In this document: positions 53,726 through 61,255 of the stretch, piece by piece | Layout: every line of letters starts with the position of its first letter | How positions within the stretch are numbered: the stretch's first letter is position 1 | From: Acidimicrobiales bacterium mtb01 | GTDB taxonomy: Bacteria; Actinomycetota; Acidimicrobiia; Acidimicrobiales; Ilumatobacteraceae | Direction: 5' to 3' | Length of the DNA stretch: 64,000 nt | Assembly: GCA_004379135.1 (NCBI GenBank) | Contig: NBNI01000006.1 | Location: 313,160 to 377,159, forward strand | Translations under genes and position numbers: made by a program | Notes under the pieces: generated by a model | Database searches by the model: none | What the model was told of the DNA's origin: nothing | Seen by the model: only the letters and a program-made list of their open reading frames with translations

Positions 53726-54888
53726 GAGTCGTTCGACCTGATGAGATCGTCAAGGGTCGCCAGTCCGTCCCACACGTCGGTGAATCGCGTCGTGAGCGGG
53801 CTGAGTCCGAGGCGGACGATGTCGGGCGGGCGAACGTCGGCAACGACCTTGCGTTCGGCGAGTCGGCGCAGCAGCACCGGGGCATCCGGGTGGTGCACCG
53901 CCACGTGATTGCCCCGACGTGCGGTGTCTCGAGGAGTCGACGTGGTGAGGCCGAGGTGATCGATCACTTCCATCGCGTAGGCGACGAGCGCGCGACCCTT
54001 GGCCGCGATCGCACCCATGCCCGCTCGCGCCGACAGAGCGATTCCCTCCTCGGCCGCGACCAGGCTCAGGATGTGCGGCGTGCCGAGCAATACCCGGCGA
54101 ATGTCGTCGAAAGGTTCGAAGGGCCGCTCCATCGCGAACTGATCCTTCTGCGCGAACCATCCGCGAATCGGTTGCCGCACCATCGACTGGAGTTCGTGCG
54201 ACACGAACGTGTAGGCCGGCGAACCCGGACCGCCGTTGAGGAATTTGTACGTGCAGCCCACCGCAAGTTCGACACCGAGCGCATGGACGTCGAATTCGAC
54301 CGCTCCGGCGGTGTGGGACAGGTCCCAGAGGACCATCGCGCCGGCCCGGCGCGCTTCGTCCGTGAACGAGGCGACATCCACCATCTCGGCGGTGCGGTAG
54401 TCGATGACGCTCCGCACGATCACCGCCACGTCCGAGAGGTCGATACCGGGCCGCAACGATCGAACGGTCAGGCCGAGATCGTGCGCGATTCCTTCGACCA
54501 CGTAGCGGTCGGTCGGGAACTCGTCGTCGGCCACCACGAGTACCCGGCGGTCAGGGCGAAGGTTGAGTGCGATGTGCACGCCTTGGAAGAGGTTGAGGGT
54601 GGTCGAGTCGTGGAGGACGACTTCGCCTGGCCGACTTCCGATGATGTCGGCGAACCGGTCGCCGATGCGTCGGGGCAAATCGAGCCAGTGATCCCAACTC
54701 AGGATGAGATCGCCGGCCCACTCCTTTTCGACGACCTGGTGGAGACGTTCGATCGTGCGCTTCGGAGTGCGGCCGAGCGAGTTGCCGTCGAGGTAGACGA
54801 GCGACTGGTCGGGAATGAAGAACTCGTCGCGAAACGACGCGAGCGGATCAGCTGCGTCGAGTTGGAGGGCGATCTCGCGTGAGGTCAC
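53722..54888 (-). CDS. kynU: Kynureninase, 388 aa
   Basis: Aminotransferase-fold, class V type, PLP-dependent: VYLDGNSLGRTPKRTIERL, VLWDLSHTAGAVEFDVHALGV, then the PLP lysine in GCTYKFLNGGPGSPAY. It cleaves kynurenine to anthranilate and alanine in tryptophan degradation. GTG 54888 is the start; longer frames run into the repeat region at 54908-55117. No other kyn genes are near. Confidence 0.9.
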   Translation of the reverse strand: MTSREIALQLDAADPLASFRDEFFIPDQSLVYLDGNSLGRTPKRTIERLHQVVEKEWAGDLILSWDHWLDLPRRIGDRFADIIGSRPGEVVLHDSTTLNLFQGVHIALNLRPDRRVLVVADDEFPTDRYVVEGIAHDLGLTVRSLRPGIDLSDVAVIVRSVIDYRTAEMVDVASFTDEARRAGAMVLWDLSHTAGAVEFDVHALGVELAVGCTYKFLNGGPGSPAYTFVSHELQSMVRQPIRGWFAQKDQFAMERPFEPFDDIRRVLLGTPHILSLVAAEEGIALSARAGMGAIAAKGRALVAYAMEVIDHLGLTTSTPRDTARRGNHVAVHHPDAPVLLRRLAERKVVADVRPPDIVRLGLSPLTTRFTDVWDGLATLDDLIRSNDS

Positions 54889-54907
54889 CCCTTCATTCTG
54901 CCCGGGT

Positions 54908-55117
54908 GGGTGACGGGACCCGTCGCTTCGCTCCTCCCGATTGCACGACCCGAAGCGAGCGCCGGCGGTGCTGTGAGCGGGTGACGGGATCCGTCGCTTC
55001 GCTCCTCCCGATTCGAGTGACCGCGGAAGCGCCTTCGGCGCTGGAGCGGGTGACGGGACCCGTCGCTTCGCTCCTCCCGATTGCACGACCCGAAGTGAGC
55101 GCCTACGGCGCTGTGAG
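54908..55117. repeat. Three tandem ~70-bp structured repeats
   Basis: Units begin at 54908, 54979 and 55048 with GGGTGACGGGA (spacing 71 and 69 bp). Each contains CGTCGCTTCGCTCCTCCCGATT and an inner hairpin made of AGCGCC and GGCGCT (best in units 2 and 3). CGGGA and TCCCG of each unit can also pair. No gene lies in this stretch; the units resemble REP-like elements and mark the change from backbone to accessory DNA. Confidence 0.7.
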
Positions 55118-55121
55118 GTCT

Positions 55122-55203
55122 GTGCACAACCAGCCCCTAGCTGGGACCTTGAGACGCTTTCTGGGGTGGCTCCACAGCTCGAGGAGGTGAGGCTCCACAG
55201 TTG
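55122..55203 (+). promoter_or_regulatory. Phased repeat region upstream of the 55241 gene (GTGCACAAC and two CTCCACAG boxes)
   Basis: GTGCACAAC at 55122, then GGCTCCACAGCTC at 55168 and GGCTCCACAGTTG at 55191 (23 bp apart). The same three boxes with identical spacings (46 and 23 bp) recur at 58311-58392 upstream of the 58445 gene. Distance to the ATG is 38 bp. A repeated promoter or operator is likely; the bound protein is unknown. Confidence 0.6.
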
Positions 55204-55240
55204 GGGAGGCGGGCCGAGGGGCCCGCCCAGGGTCTCACGT

Positions 55241-55627
55241 ATGGACATCATGATTCCCTACATGGGCGACGAGTCGCCGAGAGTGGTTCTTCAAGCCACC
55301 ATCGACCTCGACGCTCTTGCCGACGCCATCGTCCGCGCTCAAGGACGCCTCGAGGCTGCGCAGCAACGCGCCGCTGAAGAAGCCGAACGGGACGCGGAGT
55401 GCTTGGCTGAGATCGGCGAGGCTCTATCTCAGCGCCTCAATGACCCCATGCTCCAGCGCCGCTGGTGGAACAGGAGGAACAATCGCCTAGGCATGAGCCC
55501 CGGGTACTCCCTCCCGCACGCTGGCTTCGCTGACGCTCCACAGGCGCAAGAGGTGCTAGAGCTCGCTCGCTCAATCACTGACGAGGAGATCGCCAATCTT
55601 CGCCAGTCCAAGCTCCGCAGCTACTGA
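55241..55627 (+). CDS. Small hypothetical protein of the accessory region, 128 aa
   Basis: Not recognised. ATG 55241. The start MDIMIPYMGDESPRVVLQATIDL is followed by a helical segment rich in Ala/Glu/Arg (ADAIVRAQGRLEAAQQRAAEEAERD) and a C-terminal DEEIANLRQSKLRSY. Ends in a terminator hairpin. It shares its upstream phased repeats with the 58445 gene, so the two belong to one element. Confidence 0.62.
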   Translation: MDIMIPYMGDESPRVVLQATIDLDALADAIVRAQGRLEAAQQRAAEEAERDAECLAEIGEALSQRLNDPMLQRRWWNRRNNRLGMSPGYSLPHAGFADAPQAQEVLELARSITDEEIANLRQSKLRSY

Positions 55628-55637
55628 GCACGGTTTC

Positions 55638-55667
55638 GGGAGTCGGGGGCGTCAGCTCCCGACTCCA
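55638..55667. terminator. Hairpin between convergent genes 55241 (+) and 55710 (-)
   Basis: Stem GGAGTCGGG (55639-55647) with CCCGACTCC (55658-55666), 10-nt loop. It follows the stop of the plus-strand gene by 12 bp and is a probable terminator. Confidence 0.6.
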
Positions 55668-55709
55668 CCACCCTTGCCGAGAACAGCACCCCAGGGCGGT
55701 TCGAAGGCT

Positions 55710-56453
55710 TCAGCACCGCTCCTGCAGCGCGGGGACACCGTCTCCGTCGATGTGGACCTCGTAGTCGTCGTGGTACCAGGTTCGCCACTCGGGCTCGAAC
55801 TCATCGAGCAGTTGGTTCACGCTCTTGGGGTCGGCAGCGAAGCGGAGCGTCAGGTCAACACGACCAGCGATGTACATCTTCATCGGAGTGACCAGCATGT
55901 CGGGGAGTACGGGGGTCTCGAGCCATGCGGCTGGGTGTTCGATACCGAACTCTTGCTGGACGAGAGCGCACAACGCCACGATCCGTGCGAGGCCCTGCAG
56001 CTCTTGTTGCGATGGGGATTCTCCTCGCCGCCACCTCGCCACGGTCGGCGCGCCGACGCCGACCATGTGAGCCACGTTGACCCACGAGAAGCCAAGTTCC
56101 CACAACTCGTCCAGCAGCGCTTCGGCTGAGCCGGTCTGCGCGGCGGTCCACGTCTCGAGTTGCGCTGGCACCTCGATGCCACGGTCGTTCCTCGCCTCAT
56201 ACGCGGACAGCATCGCCTGCAGCCCGGAGATCTCGACATCGCGCTCGGCGACGCCGCGCCGCAGCTCGTGGTTCTGTGCCTCGAGGTTCTCGATCTCGGC
56301 CTGCTGCTTTTCGAGCACCCCTGCAGCGGCGTGGAACAAGATGTGAGTGGTCATCTCAATCTTCGGGCCGGCGTTGTCGAAGTCGGTTGTCCGCAGGGTC
56401 TGGATCAGGTCGGCAGTCGTCACGACAATGACGTCGTCGGTGTCCTCAGCCAC
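55710..56453 (-). CDS. Coiled-coil protein with HTH-like core, 247 aa
   Basis: Last gene of the overlapping stack. Start GTG 56453 (VAEDTDDVIVVTTADL). A coiled coil (KQQAEIENLEAQNHELRRGV, IEISGLQAML-type) precedes a helix-turn-helix-like part LGFSWVNVAHMVGVGAPTVARWRRGESPSQQELQGLARIVALC, which resembles Xre-like antitoxins. The tail is acidic and aromatic. It may regulate the element, possibly the repeated promoters; this is inference. Not a recognised named family. Confidence 0.68.
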   Translation of the reverse strand: MAEDTDDVIVVTTADLIQTLRTTDFDNAGPKIEMTTHILFHAAAGVLEKQQAEIENLEAQNHELRRGVAERDVEISGLQAMLSAYEARNDRGIEVPAQLETWTAAQTGSAEALLDELWELGFSWVNVAHMVGVGAPTVARWRRGESPSQQELQGLARIVALCALVQQEFGIEHPAAWLETPVLPDMLVTPMKMYIAGRVDLTLRFAADPKSVNQLLDEFEPEWRTWYHDDYEVHIDGDGVPALQERC

Positions 56454-56658
56454 GTCGCCCCTCCCCTCTCAAGAACCAGTCTCCGCACCCTGCGTGCATG
56501 GCGTTCCACTCCTCGTCGGTCCATTCCGTTGCCGCAGGAGCCCGCCGAGCGCGCCGGAAGTTTCGCCACCGCTTGCGGAACCGCTTGTCGGGCTGCCCGT
56601 CGCACTCCCCGCAAGCCTTGTGGCGCTCTGGACCGCCGAACATGTTGCGCTTAGCCAC
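56446..56658 (-). CDS. Tiny CxxC protein, 70 aa
   Basis: Start GTG 56658, overlapping the previous gene by 8 nt; its end overlaps the next start by 8 nt. MFGGPERHKACGECDGQPDKR and WNAMHAGCGDWFL give one CxxC and further Cys; the middle is Arg-rich. Likely zinc-binding and nucleic-acid-facing; function unknown. Confidence 0.6.
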   Translation of the reverse strand: MAKRNMFGGPERHKACGECDGQPDKRFRKRWRNFRRARRAPAATEWTDEEWNAMHAGCGDWFLRGEGRRG

Positions 56659-57010
56659 GACGAGCCTCCTCGTATGCCTGCCGGTACTCAGGATCAGTAG
56701 CGAGCCGGTGAGCGAAGTAGCGCTCGGCGCCAGTCTGTGTCGCTTCTCGGTCGACCAGGGGGCAGGCGTCTTGCCAATCCAGAACGAAACCACCCTCACC
56801 GATCAGAACCCACGTTCCGTCGCCGTAGTCCTTGAACACGTCGTCGGTGCGCGCAGCGTGCAGTTCAGCCTTGAGGCGCTTCACGGCTATCTTCAGCCGC
56901 TCGATCTCTGCGGCAGCCTCCATCGCTGCATGCTCCAACGGCGACCGCTCTGACGGGGCGGAGGTGGCTGCGACCAAGCGGCGAATGGTGGTCGCGATGT
57001 CGTCAGTCAC
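56651..57010 (-). CDS. Small coiled-coil protein, 119 aa
   Basis: Start GTG 57010 (VTDDIATTIRRLV). Contains AAAEIERLKIAVKRLKAELHAAR (coiled coil), VFKDYGDGTWVLIGEGGFVLDWQDACPLVDR and an end with RLATDPEYRQAYEEARRG. The VTDDI start and AEIERL core are shared with neighbours, so it is part of a small expanded family found in phages and mobile DNA. Confidence 0.65.
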   Translation of the reverse strand: MTDDIATTIRRLVAATSAPSERSPLEHAAMEAAAEIERLKIAVKRLKAELHAARTDDVFKDYGDGTWVLIGEGGFVLDWQDACPLVDREATQTGAERYFAHRLATDPEYRQAYEEARRG

Positions 57011-57476
57011 GATTGAACTCCTTTGCGAGACACTTGTATCTTTGATGCCACTCATCCCGTTCGGAACGCAGCCGTTCGATCTCGGCCTGTTGGGTATCGA
57101 CCTCGCGCAGACTGTCGAGGTCGATGCCGAAGGTGGCTGCGACCTCACCAAGTGATGTCCTGCGCCCGTTGTCGTTGGCTGCGCGTTCACGGATGCGTTC
57201 ACCGATCACGATGTCCTCGAGTGCGGAACGAGCAGCAGCGACGCGCTCCTGGCGCTCGTTGAGGTCACGACCGTCGACGACGGACTCAAGGTCGCTGACG
57301 TAATCCTCTGCGTCGACAAACGCGGCAATGACGCTGCGCAGCCGTTCAATCTCGGCCTGCTGGGCACGGATGTATTCAACGGCGTCATCGCCTACGGCAT
57401 AAGCGTTCTCTCTGTCGCATACAGAACACTTATGGGCGCAGGAGTTCCGCAGTCGGGACACGATGTCGTCAGTCAC
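57003..57476 (-). CDS. Coiled-coil protein with N-terminal CxxC, 157 aa
   Basis: GTG 57476 (VTDDIVSRLRNSCAHKCSVCDRENAY) carries three Cys (C..C..C) that could bind zinc. Two copies of a QQAEIERLRS module lie at about 34-45 and 126-137; between them is DAVEYIRA and ERVAAARSALEDIVIGERIRERAANDNGR. Unknown function; structural relation to phage proteins of the TDDIV...AEIERLR type. Confidence 0.65.
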   Translation of the reverse strand: MTDDIVSRLRNSCAHKCSVCDRENAYAVGDDAVEYIRAQQAEIERLRSVIAAFVDAEDYVSDLESVVDGRDLNERQERVAAARSALEDIVIGERIRERAANDNGRRTSLGEVAATFGIDLDSLREVDTQQAEIERLRSERDEWHQRYKCLAKEFNRD

Positions 57477-57879
57477 GGCGGGCTTCCTTCGGCGGTTGGA
57501 CGGTGAGCGGCTTGGAGCCGACAGGGGAATGCTGCGGGGGCGGGTCCGGTAGAGCGGCTTCCAGTTCACGCACTTCGCCGCGTAGTGACGCGATGACGTC
57601 GTGCAGGTACTCGTTGTTCTCGCGCAGTCGTGCGATCTCGGCCTGCTGGGCTTCGATGGACCTATCTCGCTCGCCAATCTTCAGGTCACGAATGACCTTC
57701 GCGTCCTCTAGCCGCTTGATCTCGGCCTGAGCATCCTCCACCCACCACTGCCAGAAATGGCAGGTGCATGAACACCGCCCGTCGTGGGCGCCCTTGTCGT
57801 CACGGCAACCCCACTCGGAACAGGTGTGACAGGTCGCCGGCCCAAGTTCGGGCAGGTCGGCCATGATGTCGTCAGCCAC
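57469..57879 (-). CDS. Coiled-coil protein with Cys cluster, 136 aa
   Basis: GTG 57879 (VADDIMADLPELG). A Cys/His-rich patch CHTCSEWGCRDDKGAHDGRC then CTCHFWQW likely binds zinc; two coiled-coil copies EDAQAEIKRLED and EAQQAEIARLREN follow, then a Pro-rich end. Same start and overlap pattern as its neighbours. Confidence 0.65.
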   Translation of the reverse strand: MADDIMADLPELGPATCHTCSEWGCRDDKGAHDGRCSCTCHFWQWWVEDAQAEIKRLEDAKVIRDLKIGERDRSIEAQQAEIARLRENNEYLHDVIASLRGEVRELEAALPDPPPQHSPVGSKPLTVQPPKEARRD

Positions 57880-58081
57880 GTTGCGCCTCCTTGAGTTCGT
57901 CCAGTGCCATGCGGTGCGCACACGGCCAGCTGCCGTCGCCGGCGCCACAGAATCGGCACCACAGAGGCTTCTTGCCCGCCGCCTTGGCCTCCTCGCTGAC
58001 CCATTCAGGCTGGTGGTCGCCGTCGATCTCGCTCAACAGCGCGTCAATCGCTGCTTCCAACCGTCCGGTATCGGAGCCCAT
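57872..58081 (-). CDS. First gene of the overlapping stack, CxxC protein, 69 aa
   Basis: ATG 58081. MGSDTGRLEAAIDALLSEIDGDHQPEW then WCRFCGAGDGSWPCAHRMALDELKEA; the CxxC...CxH pattern is a plausible zinc ribbon. It is the head of the minus-strand stack and reads away from the symmetric regulatory region at 58223-58392. Confidence 0.65.
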   Translation of the reverse strand: MGSDTGRLEAAIDALLSEIDGDHQPEWVSEEAKAAGKKPLWCRFCGAGDGSWPCAHRMALDELKEAQRG

Positions 58082-58222
58082 GAATGCTCGACGACCAGGG
58101 CGGTGAGCTCAGTCGGGCGCAAGACGCCGTCGCATCAGTGCCCACCACCCCGCCCTACGGCGGTGCGAACAAGCAGCACCGTGACCACCTACACCAAGGG
58201 CGTGACCAGCGGGTTCGCGTCC

Positions 58223-58392
58223 CAACTGTGGAGCTAGGGGCCTCCGAGCTGTGGAGCCTCTAGTTGTGCACCCGGCGCCAGAGTGGTTGTGCACTCACTT
58301 GTTGAGGTGTGTGCACAACCACTGCCTGGCTGGACTTTCCCGACAGCTTCCAAGGTGGCTCCACAGCTCAGAGGGGGGAGGCTCCACAGTTG
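58223..58392. promoter_or_regulatory. Head-to-head phased repeat region between divergent genes
   Basis: Left arm on the minus strand: CTCCACAGTTG box (58223-58234), GGCTCCACAGCTC box (58246-58258), and GTGCACAAC copies at 58263-58271 and 58286-58294. Right arm on the plus strand: GTGCACAAC (58311-58319), GGCTCCACAGCTC (58357-58369), GGCTCCACAGTTG (58380-58392). The paired boxes are 23 bp apart in both arms. The 363-bp gap 58082-58444 holds no gene, so this is likely the divergent promoter/operator of the element. Confidence 0.6.
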
Positions 58393-58444
58393 GGGAAGCG
58401 GGCAAGGCCCCAGCCGCGTCACACCCCCTTGTCACGCTGGGGTT

Positions 58445-58702
58445 ATGCGCATCAGATACGAAGGTCCCGCCCCGTTCGCCTCTCTCGTCGCCCAGCGGCT
58501 CGAAGAGCAAGGAGTGCCGGTCACCTACAGGCCGAAGATCGAGGCCCGCAGCGCCCAAGAGGTGGTCGAGGCCGTGGTGATCTACATGGGCGTCAAGATC
58601 GCAGACGGGCTCACCGGGAACATGATTGATGCCATCATCGAGCGCGTGAAGGCCGAACTCGGCGAGCGCATCAAGGCCATCAAGATAAGCCGGGAGGGCT
58701 GA
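58445..58702 (+). CDS. Small hypothetical protein, 85 aa
   Basis: ATG 58445. MRIRYEGPAPFASLVAQRLEEQGVPVTYRPKIEARSAQEVVEAVVIYMGVKIADGL: an alpha/beta start and a C-terminal amphipathic helix with Lys/Glu. Not recognised. Behind the repeated promoter boxes; convergent with res (3-bp gap). Confidence 0.6.
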   Translation: MRIRYEGPAPFASLVAQRLEEQGVPVTYRPKIEARSAQEVVEAVVIYMGVKIADGLTGNMIDAIIERVKAELGERIKAIKISREG

Positions 58703-58705
58703 CGC

Positions 58706-61255
58706 TCAGCTCGTGTACGCCCCAGCGCCGTTCTTCAGGGCGTTCCAGTTCGCAGCCGAGGCGATGACTGACTCGCTCGCGAGGATGTAGCCCCACTTCT
58801 GGGCCACGTTTGCTGACGCGTTCACGGTTGCCACCCACGCTCGAGCGGCGTCTCGTTTCGCCTGCACCACCGGGCTGGCCATCTCGGCGTCTGACTTGCC
58901 CTCGACGATCCAGTGCACGCCCTGGTCGTCGATGACGATGAAGTCGGGCTCGTACTCGCGCTGGATGGCGCCCATCAGGTACGTGATGCGCAGCGGCACC
59001 GACTGGTCGATGCGTACCCAGGCCTTCACGCCCGGGCTCGAGTCGAACAGCGCCGCGAGTCGGAACTCGGTGGAGTAGGCGTCGAAGCAGTTCACCTCGT
59101 ACACGCTGCGTTCCCAGCCCTTGTAGGGGTAGAGCTTGGTGAACTCCTTGGACGAGGTGATGAGCTGGCGGTCCGCAGGTGGGCGGGCTTCAACGCGCTC
59201 CACGGGTTCGGGCCACTTCACCTGGGTGACGTCGCGGACCTCGCGCGCCGGCTTGGAGCGCTGCTGGTTCGAGATCCACTCGACCAGTCGTGCCGTGGCC
59301 AAGCGTCCGTGTTCCGGGCGCCACGGCGTGTCTTCGCTGACCTCTGCGCCGGCGAGGAACGCTCGTGCCACAGCGGTCGCCGCGTTGGCTTCGCTCACTG
59401 TTGCTGCAACACCGTTGGTCTGCAGCAGCCGCGCTGCGAGGTCGGACTCGATGGTGTCGAAGGGTAGCCGTGGCTGGCTGGCAATGATGGCGTCGGCCTC
59501 GTCGCGGATGTTGAGCTCGACCTTGCCACTCGAGGTGCGGGTGACGTCGATGGCCTTGCGGTTCAGCGTTGCGCCTTCGTCGTCTGCGAACTGACGACCG
59601 AGTGCCTCGACGTCGACGAGGTTCAGGTCCGCGAGGCTGAAGGCCTCTCGTTCCCATCGAGTGGTGACCCGGGGCAGGAACAGCGGAATCTTCACGCCAC
59701 CTGGAGCACGCGGTGTGAGCGTGGTGGTCAGGGTCTGCGTTGTCTCCGCAGCCTCTCCGAGGCGCCCTTCGACCGTCGAGAAGCCCATGCCGACGTGGGT
59801 TTCACCTTCGTCGCTGCCGCCGTCCTCATCGCCGCCGAACAGGCTGGGCTGGTCGCCGCGCTGCTCGGCCTGCGCCGGTGCGCTGCCGGGCAGCTCGATG
59901 ACCACAGCACCCGTGGGAGCTGCGCCAGTAGACGTACCGACTGCGCCGACGTCGACGCCGGGCTTGGTGACACCGGGGACAGGGTTGGCTACCGCCTTGG
60001 CGTCCTTGGCGCGCTCACCAAGCGTCGCCTCGAGCAGCACCTCGGCTTCCTTGAGCAGGGTCGAGAACGCGTGGTGGCTGAGTACTTCAACGGTGTCGAG
60101 CATCGGCACACCAGTGCGCTCGCCGAAGGGCAGGCGCAGGCCGCGGCCAAGAATCTGCTCGGTCAGCAACTGGCTCTCCATCGCGCGCACGGCGGCGATG
60201 ACGTAGATGTTCTTGACGTCCCAGCCTTCCTTGAGCATCGACACGCTCACCACTGCACGCACTGGCGACTTGGGGTCCTCGAGGGCGTCGAGCTTGGCCA
60301 GCGTCGAGTCGGGTTCTTCGCTGGTGACGAGCAGCACCTGCTCGTCGGAGCCCAACATGTCGGACCCGGCGAGCATGTCGCGGATTTCGTTCGCTTCGTC
60401 GATGGTCTGGGCGACCACGAAGAACACCGGCCGAACCGGGGCCTTCTTGGTCTGCTTGCAGTACGCCTCGATGGCCGCGGCCTTGGCATCAAGCAAGGCG
60501 AGCCCGTCGGACATCTGCGTGCGCAGGTCCTTCATGCCGTCTTGTCGCGCTACGAGCACAGGGATCTTCACGTACCCGTCCGCGATGGCCTCGGCCAGCG
60601 GGTAGCGGTACACGATCTTGCTCTCGCTGCTGGCGTCCGGGGTCGCCGTCAGCCCAATCATCGCCAGCGGGTGCAGCTCGTCGATGGCGGCTTGAAAACG
60701 CTTGGCGCTGCCGGAGTAGTACACGTGGTGCTCGTCAGCAATGACGACCAAGTCGTCCGCGCTCTGCAGGTACTCGTACAGCGCCTGGCCCAGGGTTTCG
60801 TGGGCCCGGTGCGCGCGTCGCGCGTCCTTGGTGTCAGGTCGCAGAAGCGACTGCACCGTGAACACGAACACCTTGAACCGGTTCTCGTCCTCGAGCGCCG
60901 CAGCGACGGTGCCGCGCTCCAAGTCATCCAGCGTGATGACCAGCGGGTTGCAGCGCCGGCCGCGCAGAAACTTGGGATGCCCGGGCGTGAGGTTGTCGAT
61001 GGTCTTGCGCTGGATGGTCGAACCCGGCGTCACGATCACGACGTTGCGCACTCCGGACTCGGCCAGGTAGTCGAGCAGTCCGCCGGCGATGAAGGTCTTG
61101 CCCACGCCGGTCGCAAGGTCAGCCACCAACTCGGCGCCGTTGTCGGCGCGCTCGAGGTGCTGGGCGATGGTGTCGAGCGCAGCAAGGTTGGGCGCGCGCA
61201 GGTCCAAGAAGTGCCCAACGTTGGCGACTAGGTCTGCGTCGTAGATGATGCTCAT
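58706..61255 (-). CDS. res: Type III restriction enzyme, Res subunit (SF2 helicase-nuclease), 849 aa
   Basis: SF2 helicase motifs: Walker A ATGVGKTF (48-55), DEAH-type motif ADEHH, motif III TATP, motif VI-like QILGRGLRLPFG; a C-terminal PD-(D/E)xK nuclease EPDFIVIDDQGVHWIVEGKSD supplies the catalytic residues. With Mod it cuts unmethylated foreign DNA in an ATP-dependent way. It overlaps mod by 4 nt. Confidence 0.92.
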   Translation of the reverse strand: MSIIYDADLVANVGHFLDLRAPNLAALDTIAQHLERADNGAELVADLATGVGKTFIAGGLLDYLAESGVRNVVIVTPGSTIQRKTIDNLTPGHPKFLRGRRCNPLVITLDDLERGTVAAALEDENRFKVFVFTVQSLLRPDTKDARRAHRAHETLGQALYEYLQSADDLVVIADEHHVYYSGSAKRFQAAIDELHPLAMIGLTATPDASSESKIVYRYPLAEAIADGYVKIPVLVARQDGMKDLRTQMSDGLALLDAKAAAIEAYCKQTKKAPVRPVFFVVAQTIDEANEIRDMLAGSDMLGSDEQVLLVTSEEPDSTLAKLDALEDPKSPVRAVVSVSMLKEGWDVKNIYVIAAVRAMESQLLTEQILGRGLRLPFGERTGVPMLDTVEVLSHHAFSTLLKEAEVLLEATLGERAKDAKAVANPVPGVTKPGVDVGAVGTSTGAAPTGAVVIELPGSAPAQAEQRGDQPSLFGGDEDGGSDEGETHVGMGFSTVEGRLGEAAETTQTLTTTLTPRAPGGVKIPLFLPRVTTRWEREAFSLADLNLVDVEALGRQFADDEGATLNRKAIDVTRTSSGKVELNIRDEADAIIASQPRLPFDTIESDLAARLLQTNGVAATVSEANAATAVARAFLAGAEVSEDTPWRPEHGRLATARLVEWISNQQRSKPAREVRDVTQVKWPEPVERVEARPPADRQLITSSKEFTKLYPYKGWERSVYEVNCFDAYSTEFRLAALFDSSPGVKAWVRIDQSVPLRITYLMGAIQREYEPDFIVIDDQGVHWIVEGKSDAEMASPVVQAKRDAARAWVATVNASANVAQKWGYILASESVIASAANWNALKNGAGAYTS

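Noticed and set aside
54908-55117. CRISPR array
   Set aside because: Only three long (~70 bp) adjacent units with no regular spacers and no cas genes.
54889-55251. N-terminal extension of kynureninase
   Set aside because: The open frame there translates the tandem repeats (Arg/Ser-rich, repeating motif) and is not like the family; GTG 54888 is the natural start.
58223-58392. DnaA boxes / chromosomal origin
   Set aside because: CTCCACAG and TTGTGCAC differ from the actinobacterial box at key bases and no dnaA, dnaN or rep gene is near; kept only as a weak idea in the findings.
59795-61231. Long plus-strand frame over res
   Set aside because: Its sequence has no domain logic (His/Arg/Gly-rich), while the minus strand encodes complete helicase motifs.
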